DNA of 64,000 bases, from positions 62,001 through 126,000 of the forward strand of contig NZ_JALKCG010000008.1 in NCBI RefSeq assembly GCF_023016525.1, in the 5' to 3' direction. The position numbers and the translations under genes were made by a program. The notes beneath the pieces were generated by a model, which saw only the letters and a program-made list of their open reading frames with translations, had not been told where the DNA came from and searched no databases. Positions 17,567 through 25,564 of the stretch are shown here, piece by piece. Each line of letters starts with the position of its first letter. The stretch's first letter is position 1. Source of the DNA: Ancylobacter koreensis. GTDB lineage: Bacteria; Pseudomonadota; Alphaproteobacteria; Rhizobiales; Xanthobacteraceae.

Positions 17567-17965
17567 TCAGGCGGAGCGGGGCGGCGGCACCGGAATGGGC
17601 TCGACGCGGCCGGCCCTCTCGGTGCCGGGCGGCAAGGCGAGCACGAGTGCGCCCGGCAGGCGCGGCTGCAGCGCCGGCGCGGCGAGCGGCGTCACCAGAA
17701 GCTGGCTGAGCACGCAGCACAGATGGAGCCGAACGGCATCCGGCGCGGGCGGCTGCGCCAATGCGGCGCCCTGCCCCATGACGACGGCGACCGAAGCTGC
17801 ATGGGCGGATGGCCCGCCATGTCCCCCGTGTGCGTCCGCGACCTCCCTCACCGCCGGCTCATGGCACGGCATGCTCGCGCGCGCCATCGCCACGCTGCCC
17901 GCCGCCGAGCCCGCCAGGGCGGCGGTCAGCGCGAGGAACGCGATTATCAGGCGGAGCGCTCGCAT
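17567..17965 (-). CDS. Small exported hypothetical protein with Cys/His motifs
   Basis: A 132-residue protein with an N-terminal signal or anchor helix ([19 protein letters not shown]), then MPCHEP, a [13 protein letters not shown] stretch, LHLCC and a hydrophobic segment ([13 protein letters not shown]), ending Pro-rich. I do not recognise the family; the layout recalls small DUF2946-like proteins found near copper genes. It is probably co-transcribed with the DUF305 gene, which suggests a joint metal-related role in the envelope. ATG 17965 starts the hydrophobic leader. Confidence 0.55.
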   Translation of the reverse strand: MRALRLIIAFLALTAALAGSAAGSVAMARASMPCHEPAVREVADAHGGHGGPSAHAASVAVVMGQGAALAQPPAPDAVRLHLCCVLSQLLVTPLAAPALQPRLPGALVLALPPGTERAGRVEPIPVPPPRSA

Positions 17966-18106
17966 GAGGGTACCGGGTCTTCGGCGCGGGGTCCGGGCTC
18001 GGACAGGATCACGCGAGCTTAGCAGCATCAACCCCGCCGGCCAGAGCGGACAAGCACGGATGGCGCATCCGTGAAGATCAAGCGTGAAGATCGCGCGAAG
18101 GTCGGC

Positions 18107-19318
18107 TCAGCCGGCCCGGCCGGGCCTGCGCAGCAGGGCGAGCACCAGCGCCACCGGATCACCTGCCGGCACAACGCCGTCGAAGCCGCGCGGCGCCCGG
18201 GGCTGCGCACCGGCGCACAGGCCGATGCGGCGCGCCCCGTCCGGCGTGGCGACGCCCTCGGCCCGCACATCCGCATAGGCGTCGAGATCGAACAGCACGG
18301 TGTCGAAGCGCCCACCAGCCAGCCGCGCGGCGCGCGGATCATCAGCCAGCGACACGTCATGGCCCATGGAGCGCACGAGATCGCGCAGTCCCGTCCGCGC
18401 CGCGCCGTCCGGTGCCGTCACCAGCACCCGCATCGGCCGGGTGCGCCCGGGCTGCGTGCCGCCGGGCTCCAGCAGCCGGTAGCGGCCGGTGGCGGTGGCG
18501 AGGAAGCGCAGACTGCCGACGCGCTCGATGCGGCCGGCCGGGGCCAGCCCGACCACCTCGTCGACCGCGATAACGTCGCCTTCGCCGCCGAATTCCAGCA
18601 TCATGCGCCGCCCGCGCCGCGGGCTCGGCAGCACGGCGATGCCCGGCATCTCGTCGAGCGGGGTCGCGCCGCGCAGCGTGGCGACCCGCACGGCCTCCAA
18701 CTGGGCGCGGCCGGCGCGCACCAGAAGATGCGCGGTGTCGTGCTCGGGCGCAACGCCGGTGCGCGGGCGCGGCGCCACCACGCCGAGCGGCAGGTCGAGC
18801 ATCGCCGCCTGCAGGCCGTCGGCCATCAGCGCGACGCCGGCGATCATGTCCTCGCAGGGGCTGAAACGGTCGCGCCAGCTTGCCGGCATGCTCTCCACGG
18901 CCGCCCGCTGGCGGGTGGGCACCTCGTCGATCAGCACCGCCGCGCGCACCTTACCGCCGGTGCCGAACAGCGCCAGCCCGCCCTCGGCCGAGGGCGCCGG
19001 CACGAGGCCCATGCGGGAAGAAAGCCGGATCAGCGGCAGGCCGCTGGAGCCGAGCGTGCCGTTCGTCGCCATGGCGAGCAGCTTCTGCCAGCGCTCGCCG
19101 GCCACCGTCATCACGTCGAGCACCTGCGCGGCGGGCAGCGCGAAGCGCATGCCGTACAGGGAGAAGCTCAGCACCTCGACGCGGGCCGGTGCCGGGCGTG
19201 CCTCGCCGCGCGGGGCCTCGGGGCGCACGCCGTCCTGCGGGCGGAACGCACCGGTACGGGACGCCTCGCCGGAAACGGTGCCGCGCGGAGCGGCGGAAAG
19301 GGAATCGACGGGGAGCAT
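18107..19318 (-). CDS. Double CheW-like protein with a C-terminal degenerate receiver
   Basis: A 403-residue protein. Residues about 46-185 form a CheW-like domain (VEVLSFSLYGMRFALPAAQVLDV at its start). Residues about 195-295 look like a second, shorter CheW-like fold (MMLEFGGEGDVIAVDEVVGL). Residues about 300-400 are receiver-like (MRVLVTAPDGAARTGLRDLV, then FDTVLFDLDAYAD), with a possible acceptor Asp but no recognisable conserved lysine near the end (FDGVVPAGDP) and a reduced acidic pair. No CheA, MCP or CheR is nearby. It lies upstream of nothing obvious and 107 bases downstream of chpT on the same strand, so a link to the ChpT-CtrA phosphorelay is inferred from position. Confidence 0.7.
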   Translation of the reverse strand: MLPVDSLSAAPRGTVSGEASRTGAFRPQDGVRPEAPRGEARPAPARVEVLSFSLYGMRFALPAAQVLDVMTVAGERWQKLLAMATNGTLGSSGLPLIRLSSRMGLVPAPSAEGGLALFGTGGKVRAAVLIDEVPTRQRAAVESMPASWRDRFSPCEDMIAGVALMADGLQAAMLDLPLGVVAPRPRTGVAPEHDTAHLLVRAGRAQLEAVRVATLRGATPLDEMPGIAVLPSPRRGRRMMLEFGGEGDVIAVDEVVGLAPAGRIERVGSLRFLATATGRYRLLEPGGTQPGRTRPMRVLVTAPDGAARTGLRDLVRSMGHDVSLADDPRAARLAGGRFDTVLFDLDAYADVRAEGVATPDGARRIGLCAGAQPRAPRGFDGVVPAGDPVALVLALLRRPGRAG

Positions 19319-19425
19319 GGGCGACCGGCAATACTGAACACAACGCGCACGCCGTTCCGGCCTGCGGGGTACAGTTTCACCCGTTCACGTTAACGCCGTC
19401 TGAAAGTGACGCTGCGGGAGAGCGC

Positions 19426-20073
19426 CTATACACGCTCGACGCGGATCGTGACCCGTTCGCCCTCATGGACGAGGTCGAAGCCGTAGCCGGTGGCGCGGGC
19501 CAGCAGTCCGGTATAATGCGGCTGGATGGCGTGGGCATCGAGGGCGCCGCCCTCCGGCGCGCCGCCGTTCAGCAGCTCGACGAGATGCGGGGGTATGCGG
19601 GAATAGCCGCCCTCGGTCATGAGACGCAGCCCGCCCTCGTCGCCCTCCCCCGTCGCCTCGACGGACATATGGCCGCCGCGCGGAATGGTCGAGGTCGCCA
19701 CGATGAGCAGGTTGAGCAGCAGCTTCACCTTGTTCTTCGGCGCCAGCACGCGCGGCAGGCCCCAGCTCAGGCGGGTACGGTCGTCCTCGATGAAGCCGCG
19801 CGCCACCTTTTCCGCCTCGCTGGTGTCGATCTGCGCCCCGGCCGAGCCGGCCGCGCCGAAGGCAAGCCGGGCGAACTGGAGGCGGGCCGAGGCCTGCTTG
19901 GCGCTCTTGGCGATCAGGTCGAGCGCGAAGGCCTTCATGGCCGGATCGTCCTCGTCGTCGAGCACCTCGAGCCCGTTGACGATGGCGCCGACCGGGCTGA
20001 TCACGTCATGGCACACGCGCGAGCACAGGAGGGCGGCAAGATCGAGCTTGTCGAGGTCGATGGGGGTCGTCAT
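19426..20073 (-). CDS. chpT: Histidine phosphotransferase ChpT
   Basis: A 215-residue dimeric phosphotransferase that relays phosphate from CckA to CtrA and CpdR. Seen: the phospho-accepting His22 in LLCSRVCHDVISPVGAIVNG, the helical-hairpin region to about residue 85 (SAKQASARLQFARLAFG), and a degenerate HATPase-like C-terminal half (LPRVLAPKNKVKLLLNLLIVA, AIQPHYTGLLARATG). ATG 20073 places the histidine in the expected early position. It is divergent from cysQ by 124 bases and lies about 2.6 kb from ctrA. Confidence 0.94.
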   Translation of the reverse strand: MTTPIDLDKLDLAALLCSRVCHDVISPVGAIVNGLEVLDDEDDPAMKAFALDLIAKSAKQASARLQFARLAFGAAGSAGAQIDTSEAEKVARGFIEDDRTRLSWGLPRVLAPKNKVKLLLNLLIVATSTIPRGGHMSVEATGEGDEGGLRLMTEGGYSRIPPHLVELLNGGAPEGGALDAHAIQPHYTGLLARATGYGFDLVHEGERVTIRVERV

Positions 20074-20197
20074 CGCGTCCCTTACCGAGAGAGTGCGGCG
20101 AATCGGCCGCAACGGGTACGGCCGGCATCGGGGGTGTGATACACCGCACCCCCACCGACGCCAACCGTTACCGACCCACCGAAAGCCGGCTTCCCCG

Positions 20198-21016
20198 ATG
20201 TCCTCCGCTCCGTCCTCGCTGCCCTCGCATGTCCAGCTTCTCGCCGCCCTCGCCGGTGCCGCGCTGAAGGCCGGCGAGGTCATATTGCGCATCCGCGCAG
20301 AGGGGCTGGACGTAGCGCGCAAGAGCGACGAGAGCCCGGTGACCGCCGCCGACCTTGCTTCCGAGGAACTGCTGCGCGGCGAGCTGGCGCGTATTCTTCC
20401 CGGCATCCCCGTCATCGCCGAGGAGGCGGTGGCGCAGGGCAAGGGCGAGGCGCCGGGCACCGCCGGCAGCTTCCTGCTCGTCGACCCGCTCGACGGTACG
20501 CGCGAATTCATCGGCGCGAGCGGCGAGTTCACCGTGAATATCGGCCTCGTCGAGCAGGGCGTGCCGGTGTTCGGCATCGTGCTCGCCCCCGCCGTCGGCC
20601 GGCTCTATGCCGGCGCCACCTTCGCCGGCGGGGCCGCCGCTTTCCTCGCGGGGCTGGAGCCGAACCCGAATTTCTGGGCGCCCATCCACTGCCGCCCGGT
20701 GCCTGCGCGCGGCATTGTCGCCGTGGCCAGCCGCTCGCATCCCGACCCCGGCACCGAGGCCATTCTCGCCGGGCTCGACGTCGCCGAGCGGATAAGCTGC
20801 GGCTCGGCGCTCAAATTCGGGCTGGTGGCCGAGGGCCGCGCCGACATCTATCCCCGGCTCGGCACGGTGTGCGAATGGGACGTCGCCGCCGGCCACGCGC
20901 TGGTGCGGGCGGCGGGCGGCAGCGTGCGCCGGCCGGACGGAAGCGCACTACCCTACGGATGTACCGACGCCGACTACCGCGTGCATGGCTTCATCGCCCG
21001 TGGAGCCGAGGCATGA
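20198..21016 (+). CDS. cysQ: 3'(2'),5'-bisphosphate nucleotidase CysQ
   Basis: A 272-residue inositol-monophosphatase-fold phosphatase. Seen: DESPVTAADLASEELL, the metal motif VIAEEAVAQG, the VDPLDGTREFI core (DPxDGT), and CEWDVAAGHALVRAAGG, which carries the second metal-site Asp. CysQ removes PAP formed during sulfate assimilation; IMP-type substrates cannot be excluded, but GTREFI is characteristic of CysQ. ATG 20198 gives the family N-terminus. It is divergent from chpT. Confidence 0.92.
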   Translation: MSSAPSSLPSHVQLLAALAGAALKAGEVILRIRAEGLDVARKSDESPVTAADLASEELLRGELARILPGIPVIAEEAVAQGKGEAPGTAGSFLLVDPLDGTREFIGASGEFTVNIGLVEQGVPVFGIVLAPAVGRLYAGATFAGGAAAFLAGLEPNPNFWAPIHCRPVPARGIVAVASRSHPDPGTEAILAGLDVAERISCGSALKFGLVAEGRADIYPRLGTVCEWDVAAGHALVRAAGGSVRRPDGSALPYGCTDADYRVHGFIARGAEA

Positions 21017-21175
21017 GGGTCACAGCCCCGACTCAACCGTGCCGGGAGAGTGCCTCGGCGCCTTCCTAGCGCCGCACTCCATGCTAATGGTAGGCTTTGG
21101 GGACTGGTGGCCGCCTCCGACTCGGGGGGCTTCGTGGCCGTTCCCCGCTTGATGAGATCAAACGCGAGACCGACG

Positions 21176-21748
21176 ATGCCGACGTTGCGCGCCCTTCTTG
21201 CCTGCCTTGCCCTCCTCGCCGCCCTCCCCTTCGCCGCCGCTCCGGCACACGCCCAGGCCAACAATGGGACCTACTCGTCCGACGAGCTGATCCAGCAGGG
21301 TCACGGCTTCTTCGGCGAGGTTTCGCGCGGCCTGGCGCTGTCGATCGAGAAGGCGGTGAGCCAGTGGGGCCAGCCCAACGGCTACATTCTCGGCCAGGAA
21401 GGCTCCGGCGCCTTCGTCGGCGGCCTGCGCTACGGCGACGGCACGCTCTACACCCGCAACGCCGGTGACCTGCCGGTGTTCTGGCAGGGCCCCTCGCTCG
21501 GCTGGGACTTCGGCGGCGACGGCGCGCGCACCATGATCCTGGTGTACAACCTCAACGCCATCAACGACATCTTCCGGCGCTTCGGCGGCATTTCCGGCTC
21601 GGCCTATTTCGTCGCCGGCTTCGGCATGACGGCGCTGGCCTCCGACAACATCGTCGTCGTGCCGATCCGCTCCGGCGTCGGCGTGCGCCTCGGCGCCAAT
21701 ATCGGCTATCTCAAGTTCACGCCGAAGGCGACCTGGAACCCCTTCTGA
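21176..21748 (+). CDS. eipA: EipA family envelope integrity protein (DUF1134)
   Basis: A 190-residue periplasmic protein with a signal peptide (cleavage near AHAQ-AN) and the DUF1134 domain: YSSDELIQQGHGFFGEVSRGLA, GQEGSGAFVGGLRYGDGTLY, and a Gly-rich C-terminal half (LGWDFGGDGARTM, GVGVRLGANIGYLKFT) typical of the small beta-barrel fold of Brucella EipA. EipA supports envelope integrity and was reported to be CtrA-regulated, which fits ctrA and chpT nearby. ATG 21176 yields a clean signal peptide. An intrinsic terminator follows. Confidence 0.92.
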   Translation: MPTLRALLACLALLAALPFAAAPAHAQANNGTYSSDELIQQGHGFFGEVSRGLALSIEKAVSQWGQPNGYILGQEGSGAFVGGLRYGDGTLYTRNAGDLPVFWQGPSLGWDFGGDGARTMILVYNLNAINDIFRRFGGISGSAYFVAGFGMTALASDNIVVVPIRSGVGVRLGANIGYLKFTPKATWNPF

Positions 21749-21770
21749 CCGCCCCCTACGGGATATCGCG

Positions 21771-21794
21771 CGGCCGGGCTGGTCCGGCCGTTTT
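21771..21794 (+). terminator. Intrinsic terminator after eipA
   Basis: CGGCCGG, loop GCTGGT, CCGGCCG, then TTTT, 22 bases after the eipA stop. Confidence 0.85.
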
Positions 21795-21874
21795 GGTATC
21801 TGTAACCTAAGTGTTCTACCCTGCCCGTTCCCGTCCCTGAGACGGGCGTTCCGCGTTCGAGGTGAGACCGCCGC

Positions 21875-23104
21875 ATGATCGAAGCGATCATGTATTCCGC
21901 CATCGGCTTCCTGACGGCGACGCTGCTGGCCCTGCTGGCTCTGCCCGCCGTGTGGCGCCGTGCCGTCCGCCTCACGCGCAAGCGTATCGAGGGCGCCATC
22001 CCCGGCTCCGTCGCCGAGATCCTCGCCGACAAGGACGAGCAGCGCGCCATCTTCGCCGTCGACGTCCGCCGGCTGGAGCTGGAGGTCGAGAAGCTTCAGG
22101 CCCGCGCCGCCGCGCAATGGGGCGAGGTGAACGACCAGGCCGACGAGCTGCGCGCCCGCCAGTCCACCATCGAGCGGCTCACCGGCGAGCTCGACACCAT
22201 CCAGGTCGAGCATGTCGAGGTGGTCGGCGAGCGCGACCGGCTTGCCGGCGCGCTTGACACCCGCACCCGCGACCTCGACGAGACCCGCCAGACGCTCAAG
22301 GCGACCAAGGCCGAGCTGCGCACCACCCGCGAGGCACTGGAGGACACCACCGCCCGCGAGGAGGAGCTCAAGATCGACCATGTCGCGCTCACCACGCTGC
22401 GCGACACGCTCAAGGACCGCATCGGCGAGCTGGACCGCCACCTCTCCGCCGCCAACGCACAGCTCACCACCGCCCGCGACTCGCTGCGCTCCACCTCCGA
22501 CAGCCTGTCGAGCGAGCTTGCCCGCACCCGCGAACTGACGCACCGCCTCGCCGACACCGAGACCCGCCTCGCCCGCATCGAGGCCGAGGCCTCAGCGCTC
22601 GCCACCGAGCGCGCCGCGCTCACCGCCAGGGCGGCGGAGCTGGAAGTGCGCACGCAGGCCGCCGAGCAGGCGCGCCACGCCACCGAGGCCGAGGCCAATC
22701 GCGTCACCGCCGAGGCGCATGAAGGTCGCCGCGCCGCCGAAGCGCAGGCCCGCAGCTTCGCGGACACCATCGAGATGCTGCGCGCCGAAAAAGCCATGCT
22801 CGACGACGCCATCGCCAAGGCGCGCGAGGACCGCGCTGCGCTCCAGCGCCGGCTCGACACCTCGGGCCCGCTCGCGGCCGGCTCGCCGGGCGATGAGGAC
22901 GGCACCGCCCTGCTGCGCCAGCGCATCGGCGACATCGCCGCCGAGGTCGCCCATCTCACCGCGCGCCTCGAAGGGCCGGGCTCACCCATCGACGCCCTGC
23001 TCGCCGGCCATGCGCCGGCTGCCAACGGCGCCGCGCCGTCGCTGGCCGACCGGATCCTCGCCCTGCGCGGGACCGAGCCGGCCGCCAACCACGCGGCGGA
23101 ATAA
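21875..23104 (+). CDS. Membrane-anchored long coiled-coil protein
   Basis: A 409-residue protein with one N-terminal transmembrane helix (about 5-27, GFLTATLLALLALPAVW) followed by a basic patch and about 330 residues of nearly uninterrupted coiled coil rich in Arg, Glu, Ala, Thr and Leu (for example ERLTGELDTIQVEH, LRTTREALEDTTAREEE). The Ala/Pro-rich C-terminal tail contains ADRILALRG. No catalytic domain is visible. The topology suggests a cytoplasmic rod anchored in the inner membrane, as in some cell-shape or polarity scaffolds. It stands alone, with a terminator upstream. I do not recognise a named family. Confidence 0.75.
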   Translation: MIEAIMYSAIGFLTATLLALLALPAVWRRAVRLTRKRIEGAIPGSVAEILADKDEQRAIFAVDVRRLELEVEKLQARAAAQWGEVNDQADELRARQSTIERLTGELDTIQVEHVEVVGERDRLAGALDTRTRDLDETRQTLKATKAELRTTREALEDTTAREEELKIDHVALTTLRDTLKDRIGELDRHLSAANAQLTTARDSLRSTSDSLSSELARTRELTHRLADTETRLARIEAEASALATERAALTARAAELEVRTQAAEQARHATEAEANRVTAEAHEGRRAAEAQARSFADTIEMLRAEKAMLDDAIAKAREDRAALQRRLDTSGPLAAGSPGDEDGTALLRQRIGDIAAEVAHLTARLEGPGSPIDALLAGHAPAANGAAPSLADRILALRGTEPAANHAAE

Positions 23105-23299
23105 ACCCGATCATCGCCGGAAGGTCCGGGCGGGGCGCCAGACCCGCATCGGGCGCAGCGACTGCGAAAGATGACGCTAGGGCAACGGCAAGGGCGAGGG
23201 TGAGGCCATGGGCTCGAACACCTTGCCTTCGCCCGGCAAGGCCCGCACGAACCAGACCACAGGCACGGCCAACGTGCCGCCAACGCAGGGAAACGCCCC

Positions 23300-24655
23300 A
23301 TGAATCTCGCCCGCATGCTGAAGGCGCGCGCCGACGAAGGCCGCCCGGTCCGCGTCGGCCTCATCGGCGCCGGCAAGTTCGGTTCCATGTTCCTGTCGCA
23401 GCTTCGCACCACGCCGGGGCTGCACCTCATCGGCATCGCCGACCTTTCCGTGCCGCGCGCCCGCGCCGCGCTCACCGCCACCGGCTGGGACGCGGAGGCC
23501 GCCATCGCCCCCTCCTTCGACGAAGCACTGCGCACCGGGCGCACCATGCTGACCGACGATGCCGCCGCGCTCATCGCCGCCGACGGGCTCGATGTGGTGG
23601 TGGAGGCGACCGGAAATCCCGCCGCCGGCGCCCATCACGCCCTGCTCGCCATCGAGAACGGCCGCCACGTCGTCATGGTCACGGTGGAGGCCGACGTTCT
23701 GGTCGGCCCGCTGCTCGCCGAGCGCGCCCGCAAGGCCGGCGTCGTCTATTCCATGGGCTCGGGCGACCAGCCCGCCCTCGTCTGCGAGATGGTGGACTGG
23801 GCGCGCACCTGCGGCTTCCGCATCGTCTGCGCCGGCAAGGGCACCAAATACCTGCCCAGCTTCCACAAATCGACGCCGGACACGATCTGGAACCTCTACG
23901 GCCTCACGCCCGAGCAGGCGGCGCAGGGCGGCATGAACGCGCAGATGTTCAATTCCTTCGCCGATGGCACCAAATCCTCCATCGAGATGGCCGCCATCGC
24001 CAATGCGGCGGGGCTGAAGGCGCCCTCCGACGGTCTGCTGTTCCCGCCCTGCGGCGTCGACGACCTCGCCACCATCCTGCGGCCGCGCGAACATGGCGGC
24101 GTGCTGGAGCATTCCGGCACGGTGGAGACCGTCTCCTCGCTTGAGCGCGACGGCCGGCCGGTGTTCCGCGACCTGCGCTGGGGCGTCTATGTCGTGTTCG
24201 AGGCCGACCCAGGCCCGCGCGGCGATTACGCCCGACGCTGCTTTAAGGAATATGGCGTGGTGACGGATTCGAGCGGCCGCTACACCGCGCTCTACCGGCC
24301 CTATCACCTCATCGGGCTGGAACTCGGCGTCAGCGTCGCCTCGGCCGCGCTGCGCGGCGAGCCGACCGGCGTCACCGAGGCGTTCAACGCCGATGTGGTG
24401 GCGGTCGCCAAGCGTCCGCTGAAGGCCGGCGAGACGCTCGATGGCGAAGGCGGCTTCACCGTGTGGGGCAAGCTGCTGCCCGCCGCCGCCTCGCTGGCGC
24501 GCGGGGGCCTTCCCATCGGCCTCGCCCATGGCGTGGCGCTGAAGCGGGACATCGCGGAAGGCGAGGTCGTCGGCTGGGCCGATGTGGAGGCGAAGGACAG
24601 CCCCACCGTGCGCCTGCGCCGCGAGATGGAGCGGAGTTTCTCGGGCGCGGTTTAG
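23300..24655 (+). CDS. NAD(P)-dependent oxidoreductase with C-terminal SAF domain
   Basis: A 451-residue protein. Residues about 15-165 form a Rossmann domain (VRVGLIGAGKFGSMFLSQL, VVVEATGNPAAGA) like that of homoserine dehydrogenases and Gfo/Idh/MocA enzymes. A middle substrate-binding region follows (YSMGSGDQPALVCEM, CAGKGTKYLPSFHKSTPD), and residues about 365-440 are a SAF domain (VVAVAKRPLKAGETLDGEGG, GVALKRDIAEGE). The combination is found in sugar or sugar-acid catabolism, but the substrate cannot be read from sequence. It is a single gene; the 195-base upstream gap contains a CCTTGCC/GGCAAGG hairpin at 23221-23241. Confidence 0.85.
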   Translation: MNLARMLKARADEGRPVRVGLIGAGKFGSMFLSQLRTTPGLHLIGIADLSVPRARAALTATGWDAEAAIAPSFDEALRTGRTMLTDDAAALIAADGLDVVVEATGNPAAGAHHALLAIENGRHVVMVTVEADVLVGPLLAERARKAGVVYSMGSGDQPALVCEMVDWARTCGFRIVCAGKGTKYLPSFHKSTPDTIWNLYGLTPEQAAQGGMNAQMFNSFADGTKSSIEMAAIANAAGLKAPSDGLLFPPCGVDDLATILRPREHGGVLEHSGTVETVSSLERDGRPVFRDLRWGVYVVFEADPGPRGDYARRCFKEYGVVTDSSGRYTALYRPYHLIGLELGVSVASAALRGEPTGVTEAFNADVVAVAKRPLKAGETLDGEGGFTVWGKLLPAAASLARGGLPIGLAHGVALKRDIAEGEVVGWADVEAKDSPTVRLRREMERSFSGAV

Positions 24656-24683
24656 CGAAGTGCCAGCGGATTGACCTCGGAGT

Positions 24684-24779
24684 GTCATCCCGGCCGCGGC
24701 GCAGCGAAGAGCCGGGATCGCGTGCCGATCTCTCTCAGAAAGCGATCCCGGATCGACGCGCTGCGTCGTCCGGGATGAC
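24684..24779. repeat. Palindromic intergenic repeat, family A copy 4
   Basis: Outer arms GTCATCCCGG and CCGGGATGAC, inner arms GCCGGGATCG and CGATCCCGG. It fills the left part of the 348-base gap 24656-25003; the right part of the gap is the possible structured leader of the DUF2087 gene. Confidence 0.82.
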
Positions 24780-24886
24780 AGCTAGGGGGCCGTCCTCGTG
24801 CCCCGGTGGTGAGGCGAGGTGCTGGACTTCGCCCCTCGCTTCGCCTATCTCTGCGCCACGGTCTGCAGTTCACCGAGGCGTTGCCG

Positions 24887-25000
24887 CCCCGCAAGGGGAG
24901 CTAAACCTGCAATCGAGACGCACCCCGCACTTGTCCTTGTGCCAGGTCGCAAGACGGCAACCCCGACACTTCCTCGCGGAATGGCACCAATCGAGGATAA
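24887..25000 (+). promoter_or_regulatory. Possible structured leader that can mask the Shine-Dalgarno of the next gene
   Basis: Three hairpins in order. First, CCCC-GCAA-GGGG at 24887-24898. Second, GCC, a 2-base bulge, GTC-GCAA-GAC-GGC at 24941-24958. Third, CCTCG at 24972-24976 pairing with CGAGG at 24992-24996. The CGAGG arm includes the GAGGA ribosome-binding site of the ATG at 25004, so the third stem would hide it. Two GNRA tetraloops plus an SD-masking stem suggest a cis-acting RNA, but I cannot assign it to a known class and chance pairing in GC-rich DNA is possible. Confidence 0.4.
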
Positions 25001-25003
25001 GTC

Positions 25004-25561
25004 ATGCCCAGAACCGTTCTGGCCTATGAGGCGCCGGATATTTCCGCCCTCGCCCGCACCCTGCACCAGGGCCTCGCCGCGCTGGAGCGCACGCCCGGCC
25101 ATGTCGAGCTGCTGAACCTGCTGGCGCGCGGCGCCGGCTTCCGCAACTTCCAGCACATGCGCGCGGATGCGCAGGCGCGCGACCGGCTGGAGACGCCGCC
25201 CGAGCCCCCCGCCCCGCCCGCCGACCACGCCCGCTGCGAGAAGGCGCTGCGCCTGTTCGACCCATCGGGCCGGCTCGCCCGCTGGCCGAAGAAGCGCAAC
25301 CAGCAGATCCTGTGCCTGTGGCTGCTATGGTCGCGCCTGCCGGCCGGCGAGACGTTCCCCGAGCGGCGGATGAACGAGCTGCTCAACGCCGAGCACCTGT
25401 TCGGCGATCATGCGCTGCTGCGGCGCGAACTGATCGAGTTCGGCCTGTTCCGCCGCACGCCGGACGGGCGGGAATACAGCCGCATCGAGCGCGAGCCGCC
25501 GCCGGAAATGGGCAAGCTCGCTTCCCTGCTGCGCCAGCGCCGGCTCGCCGCCGCCGCCTGA
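25004..25561 (+). CDS. DUF2087 domain-containing protein
   Basis: A 185-residue cytoplasmic protein. Residues about 1-65 include GHVELLNLLARGAGFRNFQHM. Residues about 80-165 carry the DUF2087 domain: RLARWPKKRNQQILCLWLLW, ERRMNELLNAEHLFGDHALLRRELIEFGLFRRTPDGREYSRI. This resembles a winged-helix-like fold often joined to ArsR or GNAT domains, so a nucleic-acid or regulatory role is possible. It is convergent with the next gene, 3 bases apart. The leader upstream may regulate it at translation. Confidence 0.85.
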   Translation: MPRTVLAYEAPDISALARTLHQGLAALERTPGHVELLNLLARGAGFRNFQHMRADAQARDRLETPPEPPAPPADHARCEKALRLFDPSGRLARWPKKRNQQILCLWLLWSRLPAGETFPERRMNELLNAEHLFGDHALLRRELIEFGLFRRTPDGREYSRIEREPPPEMGKLASLLRQRRLAAAA

Positions 25562-25564
25562 TCG

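Noticed and set aside
23221-23241. CCTTGCC/GGCAAGG hairpin as a terminator or riboswitch before the SAF oxidoreductase
   Set aside because: There is no U-tract, the stem is only 7 bases in GC-rich sequence, and no conserved riboswitch core is visible.
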